From Stutzerimonas stutzeri (GTDB lineage Bacteria > Pseudomonadota > Gammaproteobacteria > Pseudomonadales > Pseudomonadaceae): DNA of 64,000 nucleotides. The DNA is taken from assembly GCF_024448695.1 (NCBI RefSeq), contig NZ_JAMOHY010000004.1:1-64000 (forward strand), in the 5' to 3' direction. The notes below the pieces were generated by a model. The model was not told where the DNA came from, ran no database searches, and was given only the letters and a program-made list of their open reading frames with translations. This document shows, piece by piece, positions 20,810 through 29,313 of this stretch. Position 1 is the first letter of the stretch. Each line of letters begins with the position of its first letter. The position numbers and the translations under genes are program-made.

Positions 20810-21574
20810 ATGCGCGCCCTTATTACCTGTGTATTACTCGCCTTCAGCCTGAACAGCCTGGCCGACATCCACGACGAACTCTACGAAACCGCCGGCTGGA
20901 CCGAGCAGCGGAGCAACTTCAATGATGCCCTGACTGCCGCCCAGCAGCGCTACAAGAGCAGCCTGCCACCTGCGGTTTATCAGGCACTGGTGACCAACAG
21001 CAATAAGCGCTTCGCCGCCGATGCCATGGACCGGCGCGCCAAACAGGCGCTGCGCCAGTCTCTGGATGACCCGCAGCCGGCGCTGGAGTTCTTCCAGACC
21101 CCTCTGGGCCACAAGATCGTCGCTGCCGAAACCCTGGCCGCGCGCAAGGAACAGTTGGCCCGCTATGAAAGCGGCCTGCCACGCATGGAAGCCGGCAGCA
21201 ATCGGCAACTGCTGATTCGTCATCTGGCCCAGGCTCTGCCTGCCGCGCAAGCCGGTGCCGAGGTCAGCCTGGCGCTGGCCGGCGTCGCAGCGGACAGCCT
21301 CAGCCAGATGATCCCCGGCCTGCTCGGCGGTACTCAGGCCCAGGGACTGCTGGACACCCAGCGCGAGCGTCTGCAGCAGCAGATCGAGGCTGATCTGGAC
21401 AACACCCTCCTGTATGTCTATCGCAACCTGTCGGATGTGGAGCTGGACGAGTTTGTCACCTTCGCCCAGTCCCCCGCTGGCAAGAATTACTACCAGGCGG
21501 CGCTGGAAACCCTGCGCGCAGGTCTGGCCGTCGGCCTCAGCGGTGCCGATATCCAGACGCAGCAGGGTATCTGA
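20810..21574 (+). CDS. Exported DUF2059-domain protein of unknown function
   Basis: Predicted periplasmic protein: signal peptide ~1-18 (MRALITCVLLAFSLNSLA). The C-terminal ~70 residues carry the DUF2059 pattern with LSDVELDEFVTFAQSPAGKNYYQAALETLRAGL. The rest is mostly helical and hydrophilic with an earlier related stretch (ALEFFQTPLGHKIVAAE), so the protein may contain two copies of the helical unit. 254 aa; CAGGAG precedes ATG 20810. No functional assignment can be made. Confidence 0.8.
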   Translation: MRALITCVLLAFSLNSLADIHDELYETAGWTEQRSNFNDALTAAQQRYKSSLPPAVYQALVTNSNKRFAADAMDRRAKQALRQSLDDPQPALEFFQTPLGHKIVAAETLAARKEQLARYESGLPRMEAGSNRQLLIRHLAQALPAAQAGAEVSLALAGVAADSLSQMIPGLLGGTQAQGLLDTQRERLQQQIEADLDNTLLYVYRNLSDVELDEFVTFAQSPAGKNYYQAALETLRAGLAVGLSGADIQTQQGI

Positions 21575-21586
21575 GCCTTTAGCACC

Positions 21587-21612
21587 GTAAGGCCGAACCC
21601 GTTCGGCCTTAC
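21587..21612. terminator. Hairpin between convergent genes
   Basis: GTAAGGCCGAA-CCCG-TTCGGCCTTAC is a perfect 11-bp stem with a four-base loop, lying between the stops of the DUF2059 gene and the convergent hydrolase gene. T-rich flanks are poor on both strands, so it is a probable but atypical bidirectional terminator. Confidence 0.6.
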
Positions 21613-21619
21613 GAGCGGG

Positions 21620-22558
21620 TCATCTCAGACGCTCGCTGAGGAAGTCGAAATACTGCCGGCGCAGTGCTTCACTTTCATTGACCAGATGATGCCGCGCCGC
21701 GGGCAAGCGCAGGACCTCCGGCGCAGCGAACTTGCTTTCCAGCACCGGCAGGTTGTGTTTCCAGTCGACGGTCATGTCGGCTTCGCCCTGGACAATGATC
21801 GGACTGTGCATGCTTGACGCGGCACCTTCGATGCGTGGTATCCAGCGCGACAGCGCACCCACCCAGGCCGTGGGCAGGATGTTCGCCTGTAACGGGTCGC
21901 GACGCTGGACGAAGTCGAGAAAGACCGGATCGCCGGAGTTGTCGGAAAACGTCCGCGGGATCTGCCTGACGAAGCGGCGCATCACTTCATAGCTCAGACG
22001 TGATCTGCCCCAGGCACGCGGTCGCACCAGGGGAGCCAGCAGGATACTGCGCCCCAGATTCTGATCCTGCGGCTGGCTCAGCAGATGATCGAGAACGATT
22101 GCCGCCCCGGTGCTCTGCCCCAGCAGATGCCAGGGACGCGGTAGATCCAGTTCGGCGGCTTCATGCAACAGGCCCTGCAACACTGCCTGGTATTCATCGA
22201 ATTCGTTGATGCTGGCGCGCAACCCACTGGACAGCCCGTGCCCTGGCAAGTCACAGGCCAGCACTGCAAACCCCATCTGCAGCCCCCACTCCACCACATG
22301 CCGGTACAGCCCCATGTGGTCGTAGTAGCCATGCAGAATCAGCAGGGTGGCCACCGGCTGCTCGGGACGCCAGAGCTGTGCCACCACCTCGTAATCATGC
22401 ACGCCAAAGCGGCCCAGCCGGGGGTGCACGCTACCCGGACCAGGCATGTCCAGGCCGTAGTAGGACTGGTAGAAAAGCGCGTCCGGGGTGAGGATGGCAT
22501 CTTCGCCGAGGGGGCTCAGTTGGGCACGCAGTGAGTCGGGATCGATTCGCGAGGGCAT
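21620..22558 (-). CDS. Alpha/beta hydrolase, monoglyceride/lysophospholipase-like (Hydrolase_4/S33)
   Basis: Serine hydrolase, 312 aa, with no signal peptide, so probably cytoplasmic. The oxyanion region is LILHGYYDHMGLY. The nucleophile elbow is GQSTG (Ser within LLGQSTGAAIVLDHLL). The acid is likely the Asp of VQGEADMTVDW and the catalytic His lies in PAARHHLVNES. LACDLPGHGLSSG is the usual monoglyceride-lipase strand. Substrate unknown; lysophospholipids or monoacylglycerols fit the family. Confidence 0.8.
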   Translation of the reverse strand: MPSRIDPDSLRAQLSPLGEDAILTPDALFYQSYYGLDMPGPGSVHPRLGRFGVHDYEVVAQLWRPEQPVATLLILHGYYDHMGLYRHVVEWGLQMGFAVLACDLPGHGLSSGLRASINEFDEYQAVLQGLLHEAAELDLPRPWHLLGQSTGAAIVLDHLLSQPQDQNLGRSILLAPLVRPRAWGRSRLSYEVMRRFVRQIPRTFSDNSGDPVFLDFVQRRDPLQANILPTAWVGALSRWIPRIEGAASSMHSPIIVQGEADMTVDWKHNLPVLESKFAAPEVLRLPAARHHLVNESEALRRQYFDFLSERLR

Positions 22559-22678
22559 AGGGTTTTCTTACGGGGATTGCACGGAATATTCAGCTCTGCG
22601 ACGCAACATGGCAAGCTGTGACCGTTTCACTACACCCGCGACGAAACGCAGAAGTCTTCCCCCCGGTGAGCACCTTTC

Positions 22679-23248
22679 ATGTCCGTGCGCAGCAAATACC
22701 TTGTCATCTGCCTGAGCCTGCTGCTTGGAGCCGGCGCGATGCTATCCGCCTATCAGTGGTTCGAGTCGCGCTACCTGCGGACTTTCGACGGCGAACGCAC
22801 TGCGCTCTTCAATGGCGAGGCCTTGCAACTGCCCGCCGAGCTTCAGGGTCCGGGGCCCGTACGCTTCGTACATTTTTGGGACCCCGGCTGCCCGTGCAAC
22901 GTCGGCAACCAGCAGCATCTGCAGGAGCTGCTGGAGCATTTCGACAAACAACCGGTGGAATTCTTCGAAGTCCGCAAACCGGGCAGCAAGGGTCGTCTGC
23001 CACCACAACTGGCGGCGCTGCAACCCCTCGCCGGACTGACAGGCACCGAACAACTACCGGCCAGCCCCGCAGTCGGCATCTGGGACAGCAATGGTGAACT
23101 GGCCTATATCGGCCCCTACAGCGAGGGTGCGGTGTGCAGCTCGGACAACAGCTTCGTCGAACCCATCCTCGAAGCACTGCTGGCCGGGCGCAAGGTTCTC
23201 GCCACCCAATCCCTCGCGGTGGCCTGCTTTTGCGACTGGCAGCCGTAA
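22679..23248 (+). CDS. Membrane-anchored thioredoxin-like protein (DUF6436 type)
   Basis: 189 aa. Residues ~7-26 are an uncleaved signal anchor. The rest faces the periplasm and looks like a degenerate thioredoxin fold: VRFVHFWDPGCPCNVGNQQHL places CPC where thioredoxins have CxxC, so a classical disulfide exchange pair is absent. Further cysteines occur at AVCSSDN and near the C-terminus (VACFCDW). ATG 22679 has only a weak ribosome site. It ends 13 bases before the Fur-like palindrome of the TonB receptor operon, so it is probably separate from that operon. Function unknown. Confidence 0.7.
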   Translation: MSVRSKYLVICLSLLLGAGAMLSAYQWFESRYLRTFDGERTALFNGEALQLPAELQGPGPVRFVHFWDPGCPCNVGNQQHLQELLEHFDKQPVEFFEVRKPGSKGRLPPQLAALQPLAGLTGTEQLPASPAVGIWDSNGELAYIGPYSEGAVCSSDNSFVEPILEALLAGRKVLATQSLAVACFCDWQP

Positions 23249-23261
23249 CAGGGAAAACTTG

Positions 23262-23280
23262 ATTATCATCAAATGATAAT
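23262..23280. promoter_or_regulatory. Fur-like operator before the TonB-ABC-NnrS operon
   Basis: ATTATCATCAAATGATAAT is a perfect 8-bp inverted repeat around CAA. It consists of the GATAAT/ATTATC half-sites recognised by Fur, in AT-rich DNA that stands out from the surroundings, ~75 bases before a TonB receptor start. A TAGAAT at about 23290 could be the -10 element it covers. The match to the 19-base Fur consensus is partial, so another metal-responsive regulator is possible. Confidence 0.5.
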
Positions 23281-23354
23281 TGTTACTATTTAGAATAAGG
23301 TTGACTCCACGCACCCGGTCTCTCACTGCCGGAACTCATCCTGGGAGTCGTACC

Positions 23355-25388
23355 ATGATTTTCCGCCTTCATCCCCTGGCCCTGGCCTGCCTCGCCGTCA
23401 GCGCATCCACCCTCGCCGCTCCGCTGGAATTGCAGGAAACCGTCATCACTGCAAAGGGCTACCAGGCTGCAACCCAGGACATTCCGCAAGCCATCGAGGT
23501 GTTACAGGCACAGCCAACCGAAACAGCGGCAGCGGCTGGCAGCCTGTTTCGCGGCAAGCCCGGGCTCGCCGTGCACAGCGACGGCGCCTGGGGGCAGAAC
23601 CCGGTGCTGCGCGGCATGAAAAAGGAAAGCACCGTGCTGATGGTCGATGGCGTGCGCGTCAACTCGGCACAGCCACAAGGCTCGCTGGCCTCCTTCCTCG
23701 ATCTCGGCCTGCTGGAACGCGCCGAGGTGGTCAAAGGGCCGAGCTCGGTGCTCTACGGCAGCGGCGCCATGGGCGGCGTGGTCAACCTGATCACACCCGA
23801 GGCGCGCTTTACCGAGCAGGCGCAGCAGGGCGGGCGTTTCGGTCTGTCCGCCAGCAGTGTCGATGAAGGCTTCAACGGTGCGGTGCTGCTGCGCGACTCC
23901 AGCAGCGATCACGCGTTGGTGCTGGGCGCCGCCGGACGCAAGGTCAACGACTATGACAGCCCCAGTGGTACCGAGGAGCGTACCGGCTACAGCTCCGACA
24001 GCCTGCTACTCAAGTACAAGCAGCGCCTGAGCGACGACGTCAATGTCAGCCTCAATATCCAGCGCCACACCGACCGTGACGTCTGGTATCCCGGCTCGAC
24101 GCGTTCCGCCCCCTCGGCGCTGATCGGCCAAACGACCATCCATTCGCCGGAACAACGCCGTGAGCTCTATCAGCTCGGGCTGGAGAACCGTCTCGGCGAA
24201 GGCACGCTGAATACCGAGGTCTATCGCCAGGAGGTCTACCGGGAAATCCGCGCCTACTCCTCAACGCTCGACCGCAACCAGGTACGCAACGATGTCAGCT
24301 TTATCACCCACGGGCTGCGCACTTCATATCTGGTACCGATCGGCTCGCATCTGCTAACCGTTGGCGGCGAAGGCTGGAAGATGACCGGCGATCCGGAACG
24401 GCACATGCACAACAACCCACCGCTGTTCAACAACGACCAGCGCAACGACCCGTTCAAGGATGGTGAAGTCAACTCTTACGGCCTGTTCGTGCAGGATGAG
24501 TTCGAGCTGGGCCGCACCGCCATCGTCGCCGGTGCCCGCCTGGACCGCGTCAGCGGCGACGCCAAGCAGAAGGGCGCCACCCAGACCAGCGGCCTCAGCA
24601 GCAGCGACAACAGCCTGTCCTGGTCATTAGGCGCCACCCATCCGCTGACCGATACCCTCAACCTCTACGCCAACGTCGGCCAGGCTTACCGTGCCCCCGA
24701 CCTGCGCGAACGCTTCGAGGATGCGGCGCGCGGCGACGGCTACTACCACATCGGCAATCCAAAGCTCGACCCCGAGCGCTCCACCAGTTTCGAAGTCGGT
24801 CTCAAGGGCCGCGGCAGCGACTTCGATTACCGTCTGGCGGCCTTCCACACCCGCATCGACGACTATATCGCTGGCCGTGTGACCAACGAGCCGCCACAAA
24901 GCGGTCTGCCGGTCAAACGTACCGGGAACCTTGACGAGGTGGTGATCTACGGTCTCGAAGGCAGCGCCAGCAAGGCCGTTGGCGCCTTCGTGGTGGATGG
25001 CAGCTTCACCTGGCTGCGCGGCGAGAACAAACAGGACGACGAAGCGCTGTACCAGATGCCCGCCCACGAGCTGACACTGGGCATTGGCCAACCCTCCGAG
25101 CGCGGCTTCTACTGGCACGCCCAGCTGCGCGCCGTAGCCGAGCAGGACCGTGTCGCCACACGCTTCTCCAACGGCACCGAGGACGAAACGTCCGGCTTTG
25201 TCACCGCCGACGCCAGCCTCGGCTGGGGCTTCGGCAAGGTTGGCGTGCTGCAGACAGCCAATCTTGACGCCAAGCTGAGCAACCTCTTCGACAAGACGTA
25301 CCATGAGCACCTGGCCGACGGCGTCAGTGGCTACGAACTGGAAGCACCAGGCCGTGGCATCACCCTGGCATTGAGTGGGAGTTTCTAA
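23355..25388 (+). CDS. TonB-dependent outer-membrane receptor
   Basis: Outer-membrane gated porin for a scarce ligand. Signal peptide ~1-21 (ends TLAAP); a TonB-box-like ETVITA follows. The plug domain (~35-160) has NPVLRGMKKESTVLMVDGVRV and VEVVKGP-like EVVKGPSSVLYGSGAMGGVVNL. The 22-strand barrel region ends in the aromatic Phe (LSGSF). RAPDLRERFEDAARGD and IGNPKLDPERSTSFEVGLKG resemble the haem/cobalamin receptor subgroup, though the haem FRAP motif reads YRAP. GGGAG precedes ATG 23355 by seven bases; 677 aa. Followed three bases later by a substrate-binding protein gene, so its ligand is likely handed to that ABC importer. Confidence 0.85.
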   Translation: MIFRLHPLALACLAVSASTLAAPLELQETVITAKGYQAATQDIPQAIEVLQAQPTETAAAAGSLFRGKPGLAVHSDGAWGQNPVLRGMKKESTVLMVDGVRVNSAQPQGSLASFLDLGLLERAEVVKGPSSVLYGSGAMGGVVNLITPEARFTEQAQQGGRFGLSASSVDEGFNGAVLLRDSSSDHALVLGAAGRKVNDYDSPSGTEERTGYSSDSLLLKYKQRLSDDVNVSLNIQRHTDRDVWYPGSTRSAPSALIGQTTIHSPEQRRELYQLGLENRLGEGTLNTEVYRQEVYREIRAYSSTLDRNQVRNDVSFITHGLRTSYLVPIGSHLLTVGGEGWKMTGDPERHMHNNPPLFNNDQRNDPFKDGEVNSYGLFVQDEFELGRTAIVAGARLDRVSGDAKQKGATQTSGLSSSDNSLSWSLGATHPLTDTLNLYANVGQAYRAPDLRERFEDAARGDGYYHIGNPKLDPERSTSFEVGLKGRGSDFDYRLAAFHTRIDDYIAGRVTNEPPQSGLPVKRTGNLDEVVIYGLEGSASKAVGAFVVDGSFTWLRGENKQDDEALYQMPAHELTLGIGQPSERGFYWHAQLRAVAEQDRVATRFSNGTEDETSGFVTADASLGWGFGKVGVLQTANLDAKLSNLFDKTYHEHLADGVSGYELEAPGRGITLALSGSF

Positions 25389-25391
25389 ATC

Positions 25392-26387
25392 ATGCATATC
25401 GCCATCCGCCTGCTGTTGGCTGTCCTGCTGCTCGCCAGCGGGCCGGTCATGGCGGAGAAACTGCCGCGTCTGATCCTGGCCGGCCCGTCCTCATCGGTGT
25501 CCAACCCGCTGATCCACATGGTCGAGTCCGGGGCATTGAATGATCTGGCCGACAAGGTCGAGTTCGTCAGCTGGCGCGATCCGGATCAGTTGCGGCTGAT
25601 GGCGCTCAACGGCCAGGCCGACGTGCTGGCCATGCCGGTCAACGTCGCCGCCAATCTCTACAACCGGGGCGCCAAGCTGCGCCTGCTCAACGTCTCCACC
25701 TGGGGCTTGCTCTGGCTGGTGTCCCGCGATCCCGGCCTGACGACCATAGCCGACCTGCGCGGCAAGGAAATCACCATGCCGTTTCGCGGCGACATGCCGG
25801 ACATCCTCTTCGGCCTGCTGGCCGAGCGCGCGGGCCTGGATGTGCGCAAGGACCTGCGCCTGCGCTACGTCGCCACGCCCATCGACGCCATGCAGCTACT
25901 GCTGATGCGCCGCACCGACCATGCCCTGCTGGCCGAACCGGCCATTTCCATGGCGCTGCGCAAGGCCGACTCGGGACCACTGAGTCTGGTCGCCCCGGAG
26001 CTGCACCGCAGCATCGACCTGCAACAGGAATGGGGTCGGCTGCTGCAACGTGAGGCACGCATTCCCCAGGCCGGCATCGCCCTGATGGCCAGCGTGAAGG
26101 ACAACCCGGTCGTTGCTGCACGTATCGCCGCAGCTTATGCCGACTCCCTGCAATGGTGCGGCGAACAAGCCCAGGCCTGTGGAGAAATGGTGGCCCAACA
26201 CCTGACCATGCTCAGCGCCGAGGCCATTACCGACTCGCTGGCCGTGGCACAGATGGAGGCCGTCCCCGCCGAGCAGGCACAGGCAGAAGTCGAGTTCTTC
26301 TTCGACCAACTGCTGCAGAGAAACCCGGCGCTGATCGGCGGCAAACTGCCCCCGGCAGACTTCTACACCGCTCCGGCAACGCCATGA
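25392..26387 (+). CDS. Periplasmic substrate-binding protein, NitT/TauT (NMT1/THI5-like) family
   Basis: Receptor of the ABC importer in the TonB/NnrS operon. Signal peptide ~1-21 (ends VMAEK). The mature fold follows the NMT1-like pattern: LILAGPSSSVSNPLIHMVESGAL, a central ADVLAMPVNVAANLYNRGAKLRLLN, and DLRGKEITMPFRGDMPDILFGLLAERAGL. 331 aa. A pair of cysteines (WCGEQAQACGEM) lies near residues 256-263. Ligand unknown: family members bind sulfonates, nitrate, pyrimidine precursors and others, and coupling to a TonB receptor suggests a larger or metal-bound ligand here. It overlaps the permease by four bases. Confidence 0.75.
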   Translation: MHIAIRLLLAVLLLASGPVMAEKLPRLILAGPSSSVSNPLIHMVESGALNDLADKVEFVSWRDPDQLRLMALNGQADVLAMPVNVAANLYNRGAKLRLLNVSTWGLLWLVSRDPGLTTIADLRGKEITMPFRGDMPDILFGLLAERAGLDVRKDLRLRYVATPIDAMQLLLMRRTDHALLAEPAISMALRKADSGPLSLVAPELHRSIDLQQEWGRLLQREARIPQAGIALMASVKDNPVVAARIAAAYADSLQWCGEQAQACGEMVAQHLTMLSAEAITDSLAVAQMEAVPAEQAQAEVEFFFDQLLQRNPALIGGKLPPADFYTAPATP

Positions 26388-27175
26388 ACCTGCTGCACAG
26401 CTGGCTACGTGGCCTGCCGGCCTATCTCTGGAGTGGCTGGGGTGCGCTGGCCAGCCTGTTCCTGTTTCTCACCCTGTGGGAAGCCGGCGCCCTCTACTAC
26501 GGCGCGCTGGTATTGCCCTCACCGCTGGAAACCTTCGCCCGCCTGCAACAGCTGATCGCCGAAGGCAGCGCCTGGCCGGAACTGCTGACCACCGGCCGCC
26601 GCGCCCTGCTCGGCTTTGCACTTTCAGTGGTGGTTGGTAGCACGCTGGGCCTGGCTGCCGGCGTGTCGATGACCGCTTCAATGATGTCGCGGCCCCTGGT
26701 CACGGTACTCATGGGCATGCCGCCGATTGCCTGGCTGGTGCTGGCAATGCTCTGGTTTGGCGCCAGCGATGGCACCCCGGTGTTCACCGTGTTTATCGCC
26801 AGCTTCCCGCTGATCTTCGTCGGTGCCCTGCAGGGGACACGTACCCTGGACAACCAGCTCAAGGACATGGCCAGGGCCTTTCGCCTGCCGCGGCGGATGC
26901 TGTTCTTCGACGTTTACCTGCCCCACGTGGTGTCCTACCTGTTCCCAGCGTGGATCACCGCGCTGGGCATGTCCTGGAAGGTGGTGGTGATGGCCGAGCT
27001 GCTGGCAACCCAGGACGGCGTCGGCGCCGCCCTGGCAGTGTCGCGCTCACACCTGGATACCAGCGCCACCATGGCCTGGATCGTCGCTGTGGTGGGCCTG
27101 CTGCTGGCGGTGGAATATCTGCTGCTGGAGCCGATCAAGCGCGAAGTGGAACGCTGGCGCGAGGTCTCGACATGA
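26384..27175 (+). CDS. ABC importer permease, NitT/TauT (SsuC/TauC-like) family
   Basis: Inner-membrane permease with about six predicted helices and the BPD_transp_1 EAA loop near FVGALQGTRTLDNQLKDMARAFRLPRRMLFFDVYLPHVVSYLF. ATG 26384 overlaps the receptor stop (ATGA) and gives 263 aa, the family length; a longer reading from 26153 would lie inside the receptor gene. The downstream ATPase overlaps by four bases. Confidence 0.85.
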   Translation: MNLLHSWLRGLPAYLWSGWGALASLFLFLTLWEAGALYYGALVLPSPLETFARLQQLIAEGSAWPELLTTGRRALLGFALSVVVGSTLGLAAGVSMTASMMSRPLVTVLMGMPPIAWLVLAMLWFGASDGTPVFTVFIASFPLIFVGALQGTRTLDNQLKDMARAFRLPRRMLFFDVYLPHVVSYLFPAWITALGMSWKVVVMAELLATQDGVGAALAVSRSHLDTSATMAWIVAVVGLLLAVEYLLLEPIKREVERWREVST

Positions 27176-28008
27176 AGCGCCTGGAGATCATCGGCCTGGA
27201 CCACGCCTTCGGGCGCGACGAGATCCTGCAAGGCATCCGTCTCGACCTGAACGCCGGTGAAGTTGTCGCCCTGGTCGGTCCTTCCGGCTGCGGCAAGACC
27301 ACCTTGCTGCACCTGTGCGCAGGCTTGCTCGATGTGCAGGAAGGCCGCATCGACAACAGCTTCCAGAACCCCGCCTGCATGTTCCAGCAACCGCGCCTGC
27401 TACCGTGGAAAACCACCGTCGACAATATTGCCCTGGGTCTCAAGGCACGCGGCATGCGCGGCAGCGAACGCCTGCGCCAGGCCGAAGCGCTGGCCTTGCG
27501 CCTCGGTCTGGCCAGTGGCGATCTGGGCAAATTTCCGCACCAGCTGTCCGGCGGCATGCAGAGTCGGGTCTCGCTGGCCCGAGCGCTGGTGTTACAACCG
27601 GATCTGCTGCTGCTCGACGAACCTTTCGCCGCGCTGGATATCGGCCTCAAGGAAGAACTCTACGCGCTGCTCATCACCGAGCAGGCCGCGCGGGGCATGG
27701 GCGTACTGATGATTACCCACGATCTGATGGAGGCCGTGCGCCTGGCCGACCGCATCCTGGTGATGGCCGCGGAGCCGGGGCGTATCGTCAGTCATCTGGC
27801 GTTGCAACTGCCCGCGCTGCAACGCAGCGATGCCTGGATCTACCAGCACACCGCCGAGTTGCTGCAAATACCTGCCGTGCGCCAGAGCTTCGGCCTGAGC
27901 ACACGGACATCAATCGGGGCAGACGCCCCAACAGCAATACCCGGCCAATCGTCCATCCACGAGATGGCCGCTATCGCCAGCCCCTTCAAGGTGCGTTCAG
28001 GATGCTGA
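27172..28008 (+). CDS. ABC importer ATP-binding protein, NitT/TauT (SsuB/TauB-like) family
   Basis: Cytoplasmic ATPase of the importer. Walker A is GPSGCGKTT (~residue 37), Q-loop MFQQPRLLPWKTT, signature LSGGMQSRVSLA, Walker B LLLLDEPFAALD and switch His in ITHDLMEA. 278 aa, with ~40 extra C-terminal residues after the conserved core. Starts at the ATGA overlap with the permease and overlaps the NnrS start by seven bases, so the operon is tightly coupled. Confidence 0.88.
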   Translation: MKRLEIIGLDHAFGRDEILQGIRLDLNAGEVVALVGPSGCGKTTLLHLCAGLLDVQEGRIDNSFQNPACMFQQPRLLPWKTTVDNIALGLKARGMRGSERLRQAEALALRLGLASGDLGKFPHQLSGGMQSRVSLARALVLQPDLLLLDEPFAALDIGLKEELYALLITEQAARGMGVLMITHDLMEAVRLADRILVMAAEPGRIVSHLALQLPALQRSDAWIYQHTAELLQIPAVRQSFGLSTRTSIGADAPTAIPGQSSIHEMAAIASPFKVRSGC

Positions 28009-29261
28009 CTCCGTCCCTCTCCAATCGCCTCGCCGCCTGGCCACTGTTGCTGTGCAGCTTCCGTCCACTGTTTCTGGTGACGACGCTGCTGGCAATTCTC
28101 GGCATCGTGTTGTGGCTGGGCTTTCTCGGTTTCGGCCTGGCGTTGCCGACGGTGCCGGGCGGGCCGCTGGTGTGGCACGCCCATGAACTACTGTTCGGCT
28201 TCGGGCTGGCGGCGGTGGCCGGCTTCGTCCTGACCGCTGTGCCGGAATTCACCGCAACCGCCCCCTTTGGCCGGCATGTCGGGCTGGCCTTCGTGCTGCT
28301 CTGGCTATTGGCGCGCCTGAGCTTCTGGCTGTCCGGCCTGCTCGGCTCCTGGCCGGCGGCGCTGTGTAATGTCGCCTTCGCCCTGGCCCTGCTGGTGCTG
28401 CTGACACCCCGCCTGCTGGGCGATCCGCTGCGACGCCAGTGGGGCTTCTTTGGTGGTCTGAGCGCACTGGCGCTGGTGCTAATCGGCTTCCAGTTCGACG
28501 TGCTGCGCGATCTCTATCCGATGCGCTGGCTGCATGCGACAGTCGGCGTGATGATGGTGCTGATCGTTGTGGCCATGAGCCGGATCTCCATGCGCATCGT
28601 CAACGACGCCATCCAGGCCCGTCGCGATGCCGGCCACGAAGTGGATGAGGATTATCGTGCCCGCCCACCCCGACGCAATCTGGCGATCTTCTGCATCACG
28701 CTGTTCAGCCTTGGCGAATGGCTGGCACTGCCTGGCGCGCTCAATGGCTGGCTGGCGCTGGCCGCAGCGGCTGCCGTATTCAACCTGCTCAATGACTGGC
28801 ACGTCGGACGTGCCCTGCTGGAGCGCTGGTCGCTGATGCTCTATAGCGTCTATGGGCTGATGGCGCTGGGTTATGCACTGCTTGGCATCGCACAGCTTTC
28901 CGGGGATTTTGGCGCCAGCGTCGGGCGCCACCTGCTGACAGTGGGCGCGATGGGCATATCGGTACTCGCGGTGCTGTGTATTGCCGGTCGTACCCATAGC
29001 GGCTTCGCGCTGGATCAGCGTCGCTGGGTGCCATTGGCAACCACTCTGCTGGTACTGGCGGCATTGCTGAGGGCAGGCGCTGGACTACCGGGTTTACCGA
29101 CCCAGGCCATGAACCTGCTGGCGGGCCTCGGCTGGCTGATCGCCTTCGCACTCGCCTGTCGCTACCTGGTGCCGATCTGGCTGAGCCCGCGACCCGATGG
29201 CGGGCAGGGCTGTGAAGAGCCGATGAGCGAGCACAGCACAGGGTCTGGCTGTCGGACCTGA
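28002..29261 (+). CDS. NnrS family membrane protein
   Basis: Polytopic inner-membrane protein (419 aa, ~12 predicted helices) of the NnrS family. Known members bind haem (and copper) and are tied to nitric-oxide stress and denitrification. Motifs: SFRPLFLVTTLLA near the N-terminus, the HAHELLFGFGLAAVAGFVLTAVPEFTAT block with conserved histidines, MRWLHATVGVMMVLIVVAMSRISMR, and GRTHSGF near the end. ATG 28002 lies inside the ATPase 3' end; no NO-responsive regulator or denitrification gene is in the window. Placement at the end of a TonB/ABC operon suggests it uses or protects the imported compound; that is inference. Confidence 0.85.
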   Translation: MLTPSLSNRLAAWPLLLCSFRPLFLVTTLLAILGIVLWLGFLGFGLALPTVPGGPLVWHAHELLFGFGLAAVAGFVLTAVPEFTATAPFGRHVGLAFVLLWLLARLSFWLSGLLGSWPAALCNVAFALALLVLLTPRLLGDPLRRQWGFFGGLSALALVLIGFQFDVLRDLYPMRWLHATVGVMMVLIVVAMSRISMRIVNDAIQARRDAGHEVDEDYRARPPRRNLAIFCITLFSLGEWLALPGALNGWLALAAAAAVFNLLNDWHVGRALLERWSLMLYSVYGLMALGYALLGIAQLSGDFGASVGRHLLTVGAMGISVLAVLCIAGRTHSGFALDQRRWVPLATTLLVLAALLRAGAGLPGLPTQAMNLLAGLGWLIAFALACRYLVPIWLSPRPDGGQGCEEPMSEHSTGSGCRT

Positions 29262-29297
29262 AAGTAGAAGGACACAACGATGTGCCCTTCTACTTTC
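29260..29297 (+). terminator. Terminator after nnrS-like gene
   Basis: GAAAGTAGAAGG and CCTTCTACTTTC pair as a perfect 12-bp stem; the 14-base loop can extend the stem by CAC/GTG. The stem starts within the stop codon of the NnrS gene and is followed by TGTTTTCT. It separates this operon from the convergent spu operon. Confidence 0.8.
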
Positions 29298-29313
29298 TGT
29301 TTTCTGCTTCTAC

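Noticed and set aside
20713-20868. Longer N-terminus for the 2OG-Fe(II) oxygenase
   Set aside because: The extra 52 residues are Arg-rich and unlike the family, and overlap the start of the divergent DUF2059 gene; TTG 20712 has a good GGAG site.
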